DNA of 64,000 nucleotides. Origin: Sulfuritalea sp. (lineage in GTDB: Bacteria > Pseudomonadota > Gammaproteobacteria > Burkholderiales > Rhodocyclaceae). The stretch covers positions 56,165 through 120,164 of the forward strand of contig NZ_JAFLDR010000012.1 in assembly GCF_017302275.1 (NCBI RefSeq). The letters run 5' to 3'. Position 1 is the stretch's first letter. Every line of letters begins with the position of its first letter. The notes under the pieces were generated by a model, which was not told where the DNA came from, did no database searches, and saw nothing but the letters and a program-made list of their open reading frames with translations. The translations under genes and the position numbers were made by a program. This document shows, piece after piece, positions 1 to 8,679 of this stretch.

Positions 1-1
1 C

Positions 2-259
2 CGAGGTGCCGGGGCCGGGGTAGTAGCCTCTTTTCAAGCTATCGGATGGGATTACTTGATTGAATAACTGCCACACATTGGTACTCTGCTCGCCAGTAGG
101 CGCATTGTTCTTATCGTTAGTGGTGCCATCGAACGCGGCAAAGAAGATGAACTGGTCGTTGCTCACTTGCTGCGCGTTTGACGCAATCGCTTGCGCGCGC
201 TGCATGTTGGTGTCGTAGATATCCTGAAGTTGCGATGGGTTCAATTCAATGGTCTGCAT
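2..259 (-). CDS. DUF2235 / Tle1-like protein, N-terminal part (runs off the window)
   Basis: The frame starts at ATG 259, with a GAGGAG ribosome site 8 bases upstream, and is open to the window edge, so only 86 N-terminal residues are visible. They contain FAAFDGTTNDKNN, then a TNVWQLF stretch and YYPGPGT. This matches the opening of DUF2235 proteins (FFDGT..N, then a TNV segment, then YxxGxGT), an alpha/beta hydrolase family that includes type VI secretion Tle1 phospholipases. The serine nucleophile and the rest of the fold lie outside the window, so enzymatic function is inferred. The gene lies just downstream of a small lipoprotein gene on the same strand, an arrangement typical of lipid-attacking effector and periplasmic immunity pairs. 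A non-secreted DUF2235 protein of unknown role is equally possible. Confidence 0.55.
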   Translation of the reverse strand, partial: MQTIELNPSQLQDIYDTNMQRAQAIASNAQQVSNDQFIFFAAFDGTTNDKNNAPTGEQSTNVWQLFNQVIPSDSLKRGYYPGPGTS

Positions 260-281
260 AATGAGTTCTCCTCGGCGGCAA

Positions 282-770
282 TCAGTTCTTGGGGGTGTCT
301 GGATAGATCGTCAGGGTCTTGAGATACTGAGTACGCGCGGGCCCATTGGGTGGTTCGTCCTTGGCGCGTTTCTCGGGGGTGATTAGGTAGACGAAAAGTT
401 GCGGCCCGCGAACCATGAAATAGATTCGGCTACCCTTGATGTCGGTCGGAAGGCGACTCTTCAGGTCAACGGTTTCCTCGAATACCGCCCCCGTTGCTTT
501 CAATCGCCATTTGACATATAGGTCATCGCCTCTCCGTATTTCTCCGAAGATGCCACTCTGCTGCCCCACCCTGCCCAAACTCGCCCGCTCAGACCTGCCG
601 TAGTAGGAGGTGCCATATCGATAATCAATTAGTTCTGCGTCCGGACTGTCGTCGATGAAATCAAATGCGAAGCCGTGGCTAACGAGTTCCTGAGCATTGG
701 CGCAGCCCGCCAACACCACCACCGCAATGGCAGTGATCAGCCACCGTAAAATTATGTTTGGTCGTTTCAT
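282..770 (-). CDS. Small lipoprotein, possible immunity partner of the adjacent DUF2235 protein
   Basis: This encodes 162 residues with a clear lipoprotein signal: a basic start (MKRPN), a hydrophobic core and the lipobox VLAGC, so Cys23 should be lipidated. A GGAGG ribosome site stands 9 bases before ATG 770. The mature part is soluble and includes a KWRLKATG...DLKSRLP segment followed by an aromatic-rich strand region (IYFMVRGPQLFVYLITP). No catalytic motif is visible. It lies 22 bases upstream of the DUF2235 start on the same strand, so the two are probably co-transcribed. The pairing recalls Tle/Tli effector-immunity modules, but the immunity role is inferred only from position and from the predicted envelope location. 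Confidence 0.6.
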   Translation of the reverse strand: MKRPNIILRWLITAIAVVVLAGCANAQELVSHGFAFDFIDDSPDAELIDYRYGTSYYGRSERASLGRVGQQSGIFGEIRRGDDLYVKWRLKATGAVFEETVDLKSRLPTDIKGSRIYFMVRGPQLFVYLITPEKRAKDEPPNGPARTQYLKTLTIYPDTPKN

Positions 771-866
771 GCTGAGCGCCTCCAGGTTGTGTCATTTGCT
801 GCCGCCGCGCCAGCGCCGACTTTCATTTTGGGTATCTCGACGGTATCAGTTCGGACAAATAAATAC

Positions 867-889
867 ACCTGTCAGAAATGACAGGTTTT
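867..889. terminator. Candidate intrinsic terminator
   Basis: ACCTGTCA (867-874), loop GAAA, TGACAGGT (879-886), followed by more T on the plus strand. The stem is a perfect 8 bp. On the minus strand the stem is followed by GTATTTATTTG, which is moderately T-rich, so it could end flgA transcription. Confidence 0.5.
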
Positions 890-1036
890 CGATGAAAAGC
901 GGATTTATCTCGCCCTGAATCGCGAAAAAACGTCAGGCGGCGCGAAGAACCGGAAGCACCATCGCCAGCCGGGGCGACCGGCGAGGGACTCAGCAACCCG
1001 TGTAATGGGATAGCCTTGTTGGCCTCGGGGCGACCA

Positions 1037-1072
1037 TCGCGGGCGGCGAACCGGCAAATCGCCGCCTCGCGA
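1037..1072. other. Strong GC-rich hairpin downstream of flgA
   Basis: TCGCGGGCGGCG (1037-1048) pairs with CGCCGCC-T-CGCGA (1060-1072), giving 12 base pairs with a single bulged T and an 11-base loop. It lies 84 bases beyond the flgA stop codon. There is no T-tract, so it may protect the mRNA 3' end or act as a Rho-assisted terminator. Confidence 0.4.
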
Positions 1073-1155
1073 GGTAGGAGCGGCGGGCCTATCTTCGGCG
1101 TTTGGCCCGATTCATCATAGGAGCGTGGTTCTGGCTGCCACGAGTGTTCGAGGAT

Positions 1156-1848
1156 TCAATGCGCAACGGCCACCGACCCATCGCTTTGCGCGATGCCGCT
1201 GATCACCTGGCCCGAAGCGAGGCGGACCTGAACCACCTGCCCGGCCAGTGCGTTGGCCATGGCCCGGCCCTCGCCGGACACCTGGAATCCGGTTCCGCCG
1301 GCGATCACCTTGATGTTTTGCCCCTGCCTTACCACTGTCGGCTGGCGCAGTATGTCGGCGCGCAGGGGGCGGTCGGCCGGCAGGGACACGGCAAGGGTCT
1401 TGCCGATCGCCTGTGCCGGGTCGGTCAGCACGTCGGCCGGCAGGTCGGCGAGGTCGCCGCGCTGCTGCCCGAGGTCCGCGGCGACCAGGCCTTGGCCGGC
1501 GCGCAAGGGACGGACGCTGACGACGTAATTCGCCTCGACGTGAATCCGGACCGGGACGTACAGGCTCCATGTCGCGCCCCGGGCGCAACGCGCGCCGACA
1601 TGGGCGCGACCCCAGGGCCGGCTCGCGGCATCCATCGCTACCTCGATGTCGCGGCAACCCTCGGGGAGGCCGTCGGCCTTGATCGGGCCGATCTCGAAAC
1701 GCGCGGGTCCGGGCAGGCTTGCCGAGCGGGCCTTGAGAAAGTCCGCAATGGCGCGGCGTATCGGCTCACCGTCCGCGGCCTGGGTGGCGGCGGCGAACAG
1801 GAAATTCGTGATGAGCGCCATGACGAGGAGTCTTGCCAATTTTTTCAT
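1156..1848 (-). CDS. flgA: Flagellar P-ring assembly chaperone FlgA
   Basis: This is a periplasmic chaperone that helps FlgI assemble into the P-ring around the flagellar rod. The 230 residues begin with a Sec signal peptide (MKKLARLLVMALITNFLFAA, cut near ATQAA). The C-terminal half carries the SAF-type region typical of FlgA: VSVRPLRAGQ..., GKTLAVSLPADRPLR, then VRQGQNIKVIAGG and the ending NALAGQVVQVRLASGQVISG with a final GSVAV. Length is normal for the family. It is transcribed away from flgB, the usual divergent arrangement in beta- and gammaproteobacteria. No obvious sigma-54 element was found on the minus strand ahead of it. Confidence 0.95.
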   Translation of the reverse strand: MKKLARLLVMALITNFLFAAATQAADGEPIRRAIADFLKARSASLPGPARFEIGPIKADGLPEGCRDIEVAMDAASRPWGRAHVGARCARGATWSLYVPVRIHVEANYVVSVRPLRAGQGLVAADLGQQRGDLADLPADVLTDPAQAIGKTLAVSLPADRPLRADILRQPTVVRQGQNIKVIAGGTGFQVSGEGRAMANALAGQVVQVRLASGQVISGIAQSDGSVAVAH

Positions 1849-2019
1849 GGGCGGAGATTACCGCGTTTGCCCTGACCGCGTGCGCTACGCAAGCGGTGCT
1901 GCTGCGTCCGGCAAGTTTTGCCGCAAGCAGGCGCCGCTTTTGCCTGACGGGCTCAGAAATCCTCGCTGACACGGCCGGAGATTGGCAGTTTCCGTAGTTG
2001 AAATAGTGGCTTGCGATGG

Positions 2020-2036
2020 TTGGCATGGATGGTGCA
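2020..2036 (+). promoter_or_regulatory. Candidate sigma-54 promoter for flgBCDEF...
   Basis: TTGGCATGGATGGTGCA matches the -24/-12 consensus (YTGGCACG-N4-TTGCW) with two mismatches and exact GG-to-GC spacing (GG 2022-2023, GC 2034-2035). The predicted transcript start is near 2046, about 34 bases before the flgB ATG. It is the only good promoter match in the flgA-flgB spacer and implies control by a FleQ/FlrC-type activator, which is not in this window. Confidence 0.6.
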
Positions 2037-2079
2037 TTGAATCGCATGAAATGACTAATTGCGACGGATCCCCGACATC

Positions 2080-2484
2080 ATGACCACCCGACTCGACGAC
2101 CAACTCAGCATCCAGCGTGCCACGCTCGACGTCCTGACTTATCGTCAGGGACTGTTGGCGTCGAACATCGCCAACGCTGATACGCCACACTTCAAGGCGC
2201 GCGACATCGACTTTCGGGATGCGCTTGCCGGAGCGGTTGCCGGCCGCAAGAGCGCCAGTCTCGGCCTCTCGGTTACGTCGCGCGGGCATATTGGCGCAGA
2301 TTCCGCGTCGGCACTTGCCACGACGGCCCGCTACCGTACCGAGTTTCAGCCCAGCATCGACGGCAACACCGTAAACATGGATATCGAACGTGCCGCGTTT
2401 GCCGAGAACGCCCTGCGGCTGGAGGCGGCGCTGACCTTCATCAACGGCAGCTTCAAGAGCCAGCAACTGGCGCTTGCCCAGTAA
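2080..2484 (+). CDS. flgB: Flagellar proximal rod protein FlgB
   Basis: FlgB is one of the rod proteins that link the MS-ring/FliE to the distal rod. The 134 residues start at ATG 2080 ([10 protein letters not shown]). A TTG 21 bases upstream is in frame but has no better ribosome site. The N-terminal rod signature [20 protein letters not shown] is clear, and the C-terminus ([19 protein letters not shown]) is the usual amphipathic helix that pairs with the N-terminal helix in axial proteins. It is the first gene of the long flg operon, 5 bases before flgC. Confidence 0.95.
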   Translation: MTTRLDDQLSIQRATLDVLTYRQGLLASNIANADTPHFKARDIDFRDALAGAVAGRKSASLGLSVTSRGHIGADSASALATTARYRTEFQPSIDGNTVNMDIERAAFAENALRLEAALTFINGSFKSQQLALAQ

Positions 2485-2489
2485 ATGCC

Positions 2490-2891
2490 ATGAGCCTGTT
2501 CAACATCCTCTCTGTCGCAGGATCGGCACTCACCGCGCAGTCGGCGCGACTCAATGCGGTGGCCAGCAACCTGGCCAATGCGGACAGCCTGCCGGGTGCC
2601 GACGGTCAGCCGTATCGCGCCAAGCAGGTGGTTTTCCGCGCCACACCGGTCGACGGCGGTGGCCTCGGCGTGCGTGCCGTGCAGGTTGTCGAGAGCAACG
2701 CGCCGCCGCGCCTGACCTACGACCCCGCCAGTCCCGCGGCGAACGAGCAGGGCTACGTCGCGATGCCGAACGTGAACGTGGTGGACGAGATGGTCAACAT
2801 GATTTCCGCCTCGCGCTCCTACCAGAACAATGCCGAGGTGATGAACGCAATCAAGTCACTGGTGCAAAAGACCCTGGCGATCGGCCAGTAA
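2490..2891 (+). CDS. flgC: Flagellar proximal rod protein FlgC
   Basis: The 133 residues start with [20 protein letters not shown], followed by [13 protein letters not shown], the axial-protein N-terminal motif. The C-terminus [20 protein letters not shown] and [15 protein letters not shown]-type helix is classic FlgC. It assembles with FlgB and FlgF as the proximal rod in the periplasm, exported by the flagellar type III apparatus without a cleaved signal. It is closely spaced between flgB and flgD in one operon. Confidence 0.95.
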   Translation: MSLFNILSVAGSALTAQSARLNAVASNLANADSLPGADGQPYRAKQVVFRATPVDGGGLGVRAVQVVESNAPPRLTYDPASPAANEQGYVAMPNVNVVDEMVNMISASRSYQNNAEVMNAIKSLVQKTLAIGQ

Positions 2892-2910
2892 CCATTACTC
2901 GGAGCAAACC

Positions 2911-3588
2911 ATGACGACTTCCACTTCCGGCGTATCCACCACGGCCCAGTCGCTGCTCGACGCGGCCAACGGGGCGGCGGCCAAGGCCAAGAGCACGACT
3001 GCAGATGCGCAAGACCGCTTCCTCAGGCTGCTGACCACGCAACTCAAGAACCAGGATCCGCTGAATCCCATGGACAACGCGCAGATGACCTCGCAACTGG
3101 CCCAGATCAGCACGGTCGACGGCATCGAAAAGCTCAACGCCACGTTGCAGAAGCTGCTGTCGAGCACGGTTGACGGCGAGGCGATGCAGGCGGCAGCCCT
3201 TGTCGGCCATCAGGTGATGGTGGCCGGCAGCGGCCTGCAACTCGGCGACACGGGCGCTGTCGGCGGCGTGGTACTGACATCCGGCGCCGACCGTGTGGTG
3301 GTCACCATCAAGGACCAGAACGGGTTGGCGATGAGAACGCTGAACCTCGGCAACCTCGACGCCGGCACGCACAACTTCGCCTGGGACGGCAAGACCGATG
3401 CCGGCGTGCAGGCGGTCAATGGCAACTATGGCATAGCGGTGGCGGCCCATCGGGGCACCGAAAAAGTGACAGCGGAGACACTCGAGCTTGCCTCCGTGTC
3501 CAACATCAATCGTAGCACCCAGGGCGTGACCCTGGATCTGGGACGCCTGGGCCTCGTCCGGTTCAGCGACGTCAAGCAGATTTTCTAA
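2911..3588 (+). CDS. flgD: Flagellar hook cap / scaffolding protein FlgD
   Basis: FlgD caps the growing hook and is needed for FlgE polymerisation. The 225 residues contain the conserved N-terminal segment DRFLRLLTTQLKNQDPLNPM and MTSQLAQISTVDGIEKLN, then a FlgD Ig-like domain (LNLGNLDAGTHNFAWDGKTD, GNYGIAVAA). It ends with VRFSDVKQIF. A GGAG ribosome site precedes ATG 2911. Its position directly before flgE fits its role. Nothing unusual was seen. Confidence 0.95.
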   Translation: MTTSTSGVSTTAQSLLDAANGAAAKAKSTTADAQDRFLRLLTTQLKNQDPLNPMDNAQMTSQLAQISTVDGIEKLNATLQKLLSSTVDGEAMQAAALVGHQVMVAGSGLQLGDTGAVGGVVLTSGADRVVVTIKDQNGLAMRTLNLGNLDAGTHNFAWDGKTDAGVQAVNGNYGIAVAAHRGTEKVTAETLELASVSNINRSTQGVTLDLGRLGLVRFSDVKQIF

Positions 3589-3601
3589 GCAGGAGAAAAC
3601 C

Positions 3602-4900
3602 ATGAGCTTTCAACAAGGATTGGCCGGACTGAATGCTTCTTCGCGGGCACTCGATACGATCGGCAACAATATCGCCAATTCCGGCACGATCGGCTACAAG
3701 ACCGGATCGACGCAGTTCGCCGACGTGTTCGCGGCATCCCTGAGTGGCGCCGGATCGGCGCCCGTCGGACTTGGCACCAAGGTCTCCGCCGTGGTCCAGC
3801 AATTCACCCAGGGCAGCATCGGCGTCACCAACAATCCGCTCGACCTGGCGCTCAACGGCGGTGGCTTCTTCCAGATGGACGACGGCAACGGCTCGACGCT
3901 GTACAGCCGCAACGGGCAGTTCCAGCTCAACCAGGCCGGCTACATCGTCAACGGCAATGGCATGCAACTGAAAGGCATCATGGCCACCAACGGCGTGATT
4001 CCGCAAGGTTCGCCGCCGGAGCCGCTGCGCTTGTTTGATCCGACCAAGAGCCTGGCCGGCGCCCCGCTGCAGACCGGTGGTACGGCAGGCAGCCGGGGCA
4101 TCGAGGCCAACGTCAACTTCGACGCGCGGATGGACGTGCCATTGACGCCGGTGTTCTCCTCCGCCGACCCGTCGTCCTACAACCAATCGACGGCGACGAC
4201 GATCTACGACAGCCTCGGCAACCAGCACACCTACTCGATGTATTTCGTGAAAAATGGTCTGGCGCCGAACAGCTGGCATGTCTATGCATCGGTGGCCAAC
4301 CCGGCCGGCGCATCGGTCGCCTCCACCGACCTGGGCCTGCTCGGCACCCTGGCGTTCGACACGGCGGGCAACATCACTCCGGCCTCGGCGACCATTGCCG
4401 CCGGTGCGCCCAGCATCACGGCCGCGCAACTGGGCTATGCAGGCGCGGTTTCGAACCTCGTTTTCCCGGTCACGTTTACCGGGTCCACCCAATACGGCTC
4501 GGGATTCTCGGTCAATGCGCTGCTCCAGGACGGCTATGGATCCGGCACGCTGGCCGGCTTCAATGTCGGCGAGGATGGCGTCATCCTCGGGCGCTACACC
4601 AACGGACAGTCTTCGCCGGTGGGGCAGATCACGCTCGCCGCGTTTCGCAATCCGCAGGGCCTGCGCCCGCTCGGCGACAACATGTGGGACGTGACCCCGG
4701 CCAGCGGCACGGCCATCGTTGACAAGCCGGGTGCCTCCGGACAGTACGGCGTGCTCCAGTCGGCGGCGCTTGAAGAGTCCAACGTCGACCTGACGGCGGA
4801 ATTGGTCACCATGATCACCATGCAGCGCTCCTATCAGGCCAACGCACAGACCATCAAGACCCAGGACAGCATCCTGCAGACCCTGGTGAACCTGCGTTGA
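3602..4900 (+). CDS. flgE: Flagellar hook protein FlgE
   Basis: FlgE is the structural subunit of the hook, the universal joint outside the outer membrane. The 432 residues open with MSFQQGLAGLNASSRALDTI and GNNIANSGTIGYK, continue with QQFTQGSIGVTNNPLDLALN and GGGFFQM, and end with LEESNVDLTAELVTMITMQR and YQANAQTIKTQDSILQTLVN. These are the D0/D1 terminal helices of the family. The AGGAG ribosome site is 8 bases from ATG 3602. It follows flgD by 13 bases. A second, divergent hook-like gene is found at 5749-7083, so this copy, in the usual flgD-flgE context, is taken as the main hook protein. Confidence 0.93.
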   Translation: MSFQQGLAGLNASSRALDTIGNNIANSGTIGYKTGSTQFADVFAASLSGAGSAPVGLGTKVSAVVQQFTQGSIGVTNNPLDLALNGGGFFQMDDGNGSTLYSRNGQFQLNQAGYIVNGNGMQLKGIMATNGVIPQGSPPEPLRLFDPTKSLAGAPLQTGGTAGSRGIEANVNFDARMDVPLTPVFSSADPSSYNQSTATTIYDSLGNQHTYSMYFVKNGLAPNSWHVYASVANPAGASVASTDLGLLGTLAFDTAGNITPASATIAAGAPSITAAQLGYAGAVSNLVFPVTFTGSTQYGSGFSVNALLQDGYGSGTLAGFNVGEDGVILGRYTNGQSSPVGQITLAAFRNPQGLRPLGDNMWDVTPASGTAIVDKPGASGQYGVLQSAALEESNVDLTAELVTMITMQRSYQANAQTIKTQDSILQTLVNLR

Positions 4901-4936
4901 TGATCCTGACTGATTGCGGTTGAGACGGCGGACACC

Positions 4937-5689
4937 ATGGACCGGATGATCTACACCGCGATGAGCGGAGCCAGCCAGACGATGAGTCGTCAGGCCGCCG
5001 TGGCGCATAACCTGGCCAATGTGAATGCGACCGGCTATCGGGCCGAGGAGCACCGCCTGCGCGCGGCCAACGTGCAGTCGCAGGCGGCGCAGAAGGGACT
5101 GCCGACGCGCAGTTTCGCGGTGGACGCCAGCACCCATACGGACTTCACGGCGGGGCCGATGGCCCACACCGGGCGTCCCCTCGACATGGCGGTGCAGGGC
5201 GAGGGCTGGATTGCCCTGCAGATGCCGGACGGCAGCGAAGCCTATACGCGCAACGGCAGTTTCGAGTTGAACGTGAATGGCATTCTCCAGACCCGCGGCG
5301 GAATTCCGGTACAGGGCGACGGCGGTCCGATCTCGGTGCCGCCGGAAGTCACGCTCAGCATCGGCAAGGATGGCACGATCTCGGCGCTGCCCGAGACCGG
5401 TCCGCGCAACACACCCAGCGTGATCGGGCGCATCAAGCTGGTCAAGCCGTCCAATGGCGACATGGTCCGCGGCGAGGACGGCCTGTTTCGGGTGCGCGGC
5501 GGCGACCCCGCGCCGGTCGACGAAACGGTCGGCATCCTGTCGGGCACCCTGGAAGGCAGCAACGTGAATGCGGCGGAACAGATGGTCACCATGATCTCCC
5601 TGGCCCGCCAGTTCGAAATGCAAATGAAGATGCTGTCGACCGCGGATGCCAACGACCGCGCCGCGACGCAGATTCTGGCGTCCCGCTAG
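4937..5689 (+). CDS. flgF: Flagellar proximal rod protein FlgF
   Basis: This protein of 250 residues starts MDRMIYTAMSGASQTMSRQA, with the FlgF signature MIYTAMSGA, followed by HNLANVNATGYRAEEH. Central motifs are GRPLDMAVQGEGWIALQMPD and AYTRNGSFELNVNGIL. The C-terminus GTLEGSNVNAAEQMVTMISL and ARQFEMQMKMLSTADAND is typical of the proximal rod protein. It normally precedes flgG directly, but here a second flgE-like gene is inserted between them. Confidence 0.93.
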   Translation: MDRMIYTAMSGASQTMSRQAAVAHNLANVNATGYRAEEHRLRAANVQSQAAQKGLPTRSFAVDASTHTDFTAGPMAHTGRPLDMAVQGEGWIALQMPDGSEAYTRNGSFELNVNGILQTRGGIPVQGDGGPISVPPEVTLSIGKDGTISALPETGPRNTPSVIGRIKLVKPSNGDMVRGEDGLFRVRGGDPAPVDETVGILSGTLEGSNVNAAEQMVTMISLARQFEMQMKMLSTADANDRAATQILASR

Positions 5690-5748
5690 CGCCCGCGATG
5701 GCGCCGCTGGCGAAGGTCGGAACGGCCGAACAAGCGAAAGGATAGAAG

Positions 5749-7083
5749 ATGACCCTTGCAAACAGCATGAGTGGACTGATCGCAGCGGCCAAGGCCATCG
5801 ACGTGGTCGGCAACAACATCGCCAACTCCCAGACGATAGGCTTCAAGTCGTCCATCGCCCGCTTTACCAGCGTCACGGCTGTCGGCAATGCCAGCGGCGC
5901 GACGGCAAAGGGCGGCGCTGCGGGTGTCAGCGCGGACAACATCTTCCAGCAATTCACCCAGGGCGATGTCGCGCTGAGCGACAGTCCGCTCGACATCGCG
6001 ATCAACGGGCTCGGATTCTTCCGCCTGTACGATGCGGAAAACAACCGGGTCACCTTTACCCGCGACGGCCAGTTCCGCCTTTCCTACGAGGGCGACAGCT
6101 TTCCCAGGCTGGTGACGCGTTCCGGGCTCGCCCTGACGGGGAACCTGCCTGACTTCAGCACGGATCCCTACGGCACCATCGACACCACGCCGACCCCGGT
6201 GCCGATCGCGGTCGATCCCTACTTTCCGCCCAAGCCGACCAGCGCGATCCAGTTGAACATGAATCTCGATTCGCGCGTCGCCGCCCCTGCGCTGCCGTTC
6301 GATCCGACGAAGCCGCTGACCTACAACAGGTCGACCCTGGCCACCGTCTTCGATCCGGCGGGTGAGCCGCACGACTTGCGCGTATATCTGGTCAAGCCGG
6401 GCGCGGCGAGCGCATGGGATGTCTATACCACGCTCGACTTCGACGCCAACGCAATCCCGCCGCTGGCCCCGGTCGTCTCGGGCCCGCTCGGCCTGGCATT
6501 CGATACGCAGGGCGTGCTCGGTACCGCCATGCCGATGCCGCCGATCACCCTGGCCACTTCCAACGGCAACCTGCAGGTCAGCCTGGACTTTGGCGGCACC
6601 ACGCAGGTCGGCACCTCGTTCGCCATGAACTCGATCACCCAGGATGGATACGGCGAAGGCAAGATCCAGGAGGCCAGCGAGTTCATGGTGCTCGCCGACG
6701 GCCATATCAGCGCGCGTTATTCAAACGGGCAGCGACGCAACGTGGCGCAGGTGGTGCTCGCGAATTTCACCAATCCCAACGCCCTGGTCAACCTCGGCGA
6801 CAACCAGTGGACGACCAATGACGATCCGCTGCGCGGCACGGGAGCGGTGACCCTGGGCTTTCCCAACTTTTCGACGCTGAAGACCGGCGGCACGGTCGGC
6901 AACAGCGCTCTTGCGGAGGGCATGGGTTCCCTGCAGGGGTACGCCGTCGAGCAGTCGAACGTCGATCTCTCGGTGGAACTGGTGGCCCTGATCGAGCAGC
7001 AGCGCAACTACCAGGCCAGCGCGCAGACATTCAAGATCCTCGATCAGGTCTTGCAGAACCTCGCGAACATGCGTTCGGGTTGA
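5749..7083 (+). CDS. Second FlgE-like flagellar hook protein
   Basis: The 444 residues have full hook-protein architecture: N-terminal [20 protein letters not shown] and [38 protein letters not shown], a FlgE D2-like middle ([31 protein letters not shown]) and C-terminal [20 protein letters not shown] and [20 protein letters not shown]. It is therefore a paralogue of the protein at 3602-4900, not FlgF or FlgG. A good AAAGGA ribosome site precedes ATG 5749. It sits between flgF and flgG in the same orientation. Possible roles are a minor hook-rod junction subunit, an alternative hook, or a duplicated and diverged copy. The sequence shows no frameshift or missing terminal helix, so it is likely to be functional. 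Confidence 0.85.
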   Translation: MTLANSMSGLIAAAKAIDVVGNNIANSQTIGFKSSIARFTSVTAVGNASGATAKGGAAGVSADNIFQQFTQGDVALSDSPLDIAINGLGFFRLYDAENNRVTFTRDGQFRLSYEGDSFPRLVTRSGLALTGNLPDFSTDPYGTIDTTPTPVPIAVDPYFPPKPTSAIQLNMNLDSRVAAPALPFDPTKPLTYNRSTLATVFDPAGEPHDLRVYLVKPGAASAWDVYTTLDFDANAIPPLAPVVSGPLGLAFDTQGVLGTAMPMPPITLATSNGNLQVSLDFGGTTQVGTSFAMNSITQDGYGEGKIQEASEFMVLADGHISARYSNGQRRNVAQVVLANFTNPNALVNLGDNQWTTNDDPLRGTGAVTLGFPNFSTLKTGGTVGNSALAEGMGSLQGYAVEQSNVDLSVELVALIEQQRNYQASAQTFKILDQVLQNLANMRSG

Positions 7084-7204
7084 TGTTCGGTCTCGTGCAC
7101 ATCATCGTGAAAATCCGCAAGCCTTTCGATTCGCGGACCTTGTCCGCCATTTCTTCCGCCGTCGGCCACCGCTTGCCGATGTTGATCATCAGGAGTCGTT
7201 CCAA

Positions 7205-7987
7205 ATGATGCGTTCCCTCTGGATTGCCAAGACCGGCCTGGATGCCCACCAGACGTCGATGGATGTCATTACCAGCAACCTCGCCAATGTCAGCACCACC
7301 GGCTTCAAGCGTTCGCGTCCGGTGTTCGAGGACCTGCTTTACCAGACCCTGCGCCAACCGGGCGCCGCCTCCTCGCAGGCGTCGACCGTACCGTCCGGCC
7401 TGACGCTGGGTACCGGCGTGCGCGTGGTCGCCACGGAACACATTTTCACCCAGGGCACGGTGCAGAAGACCGACAATCCGCTCGACCTCGCGATCCAGGG
7501 CAACGGTTTTTTCCAGATCCAGATGCCGGACGGCTCGCTGGCCTATACCCGTGACGGATCCTTCACCAAGGATGCCAACGGACTGATCGTCACGGCCAAC
7601 GGCTACCCGCTGAGCCCGCCGATCACGATTCCCGCCAATGCGCTCAGTGTGACCATTTCCCCCGACGGCGTCGTCACGTATTCCCAGCCCGGCAACAATG
7701 CGCCGCAGCCCGGCGGCAACATCCAGCTGGTCGGCTTCATCAATAACGCGGGCCTGCAGAGCAGCGGCCAGAACCTGTTCGTCGAAACCGCCTCGTCCGG
7801 CACCGGCACGGCGACCACGCCGGGAACCAACGGCACGGGGCTGATCAACCAGGGCTATGTCGAGACCTCCAACGTCAACGTGGCGGAGGAACTGGTGAAC
7901 ATGATCGTCGCACAGCGCGGCTACGAGATGAATTCGAAGGCAGTGACGACCTGCGACCAGATGCTTTCACGCCTGACCCAAATCTAA
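7205..7987 (+). CDS. flgG: Flagellar distal rod protein FlgG
   Basis: FlgG builds the distal rod through the periplasm. The 260 residues match the family length exactly: [20 protein letters not shown], then [20 protein letters not shown] and [52 protein letters not shown], and the C-terminal [20 protein letters not shown] and [12 protein letters not shown]. The ribosome site AGGAG lies before the first ATG. A 121-base spacer separates it from the second hook-like gene, longer than the other gaps in the operon. No clear promoter was found there. Confidence 0.95.
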   Translation: MMRSLWIAKTGLDAHQTSMDVITSNLANVSTTGFKRSRPVFEDLLYQTLRQPGAASSQASTVPSGLTLGTGVRVVATEHIFTQGTVQKTDNPLDLAIQGNGFFQIQMPDGSLAYTRDGSFTKDANGLIVTANGYPLSPPITIPANALSVTISPDGVVTYSQPGNNAPQPGGNIQLVGFINNAGLQSSGQNLFVETASSGTGTATTPGTNGTGLINQGYVETSNVNVAEELVNMIVAQRGYEMNSKAVTTCDQMLSRLTQI

Positions 7988-8003
7988 GGCAACGGGTGAC
8001 ACC

Positions 8004-8669
8004 ATGAAAAATGTACTAGCAAGCGTTTCCCTGCTGGCGGCCCTGGCTGGTTGCGTGACCACGGCGCCGACGACGGCAATCCACCAGCCGATGAGCCAGC
8101 GCCCCGAGGCCCGCAGCCTGGCGCCGACGACCAATGGCGCCATTTTCAACGTCGCCTCCGCGCGCCCGCTGTTCGAGGATCGTCGCGCGCGGTTCGTCGG
8201 CGACACAATCACCATCAGCATCGCCGAGAAGGTGCAGGCCTCCAAGAAGTCCGAGAACAAGTCGACCCGCAGCCATGCGGTGGACGTCACCGTGCCGACC
8301 ATCGCCGGCCTGCCGTTCAAGGGCGCGCAGGGCACCGCGCTGTCGGCCAGCGACACCAACAATTTCAGCGGCAAGGGCGAGAACACCTCGTCCAACGACT
8401 TCACCGGTACCATCACCGTGACGGTGATCGAGATCTACCCGAACGGCAACCTGCTGGTGTCCGGGGAGAAGCAGATCGGCCTCAAGGAAGGCGAGGAATT
8501 CGTCCGCTTCTCGGGCGTCGTCAATCCCAACACGATCAGCTCGGCGAACACCGTCGTGTCGACCCAGGTGGCCGATGCGCGCATCGAGTACAAAGCCAAT
8601 GGCTTCCTCGATTCCGCGCAGGTCATGGGGTGGCTGGGCCGCTTCTTCCTGACCTTCCTGCCCTTCTGA
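8004..8669 (+). CDS. flgH: Flagellar L-ring lipoprotein FlgH
   Basis: FlgH forms the outer-membrane L-ring. It has 221 residues with a lipoprotein signal (MKNVLASVSLLAALAGC, lipobox LAGC, Cys17). Family motifs include LFEDRRARFVGDTITISIAE, the TRSHAVDV region, TGTITVTVIEIYPNGNLLVS, GEKQIGLKEGEEFVRFSG and the tail VNPNTISSANTVVSTQVADA plus MGWLGRFFLTFLPF. It lies 16 bases after flgG and 10 bases before flgI, in the standard order. Confidence 0.95.
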   Translation: MKNVLASVSLLAALAGCVTTAPTTAIHQPMSQRPEARSLAPTTNGAIFNVASARPLFEDRRARFVGDTITISIAEKVQASKKSENKSTRSHAVDVTVPTIAGLPFKGAQGTALSASDTNNFSGKGENTSSNDFTGTITVTVIEIYPNGNLLVSGEKQIGLKEGEEFVRFSGVVNPNTISSANTVVSTQVADARIEYKANGFLDSAQVMGWLGRFFLTFLPF

Positions 8670-8679
8670 GGATTTCGCC

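Larger units (their letters stand above)
771..1155. other. Intergenic region between flgA and the lipoprotein gene
   Basis: No convincing gene was found here. It holds an 8-bp stem with a GAAA loop (867-886), a long GC-rich hairpin (1037-1072) and one copy of the motif AGCGCCGACTT (812-822). Both flanking genes are on the minus strand, so the region probably ends the flgA transcript and carries the promoter of the lipoprotein gene. No clear -35/-10 pair was identified. Confidence 0.5.

Noticed and set aside
930-1035. Possible riboswitch-like structure upstream on the flgA side
   Set aside because: Checked against c-di-GMP-I, TPP and cobalamin core motifs; none match, and it lies after flgA rather than before a gene.
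1102-1875. Long plus-strand open frame antisense to flgA
   Set aside because: It has no domain, overlaps flgA fully and is a by-product of GC-rich codon use.
3572-5761. 729-codon minus-strand open frame covering flgE and flgF
   Set aside because: The opposite strand carries two clear flagellar genes; the antisense product is Arg/His/Gly-rich without domain text.
5686-6705. Minus-strand open frame opposite the second hook-like gene
   Set aside because: Same composition artefact; no ribosome site and no recognisable family.
7084-7204. Possible sigma-54 promoter before flgG (GGCCACCGCTTGCC)
   Set aside because: GG-to-GC spacing is one base too short and the -24 box is weak.
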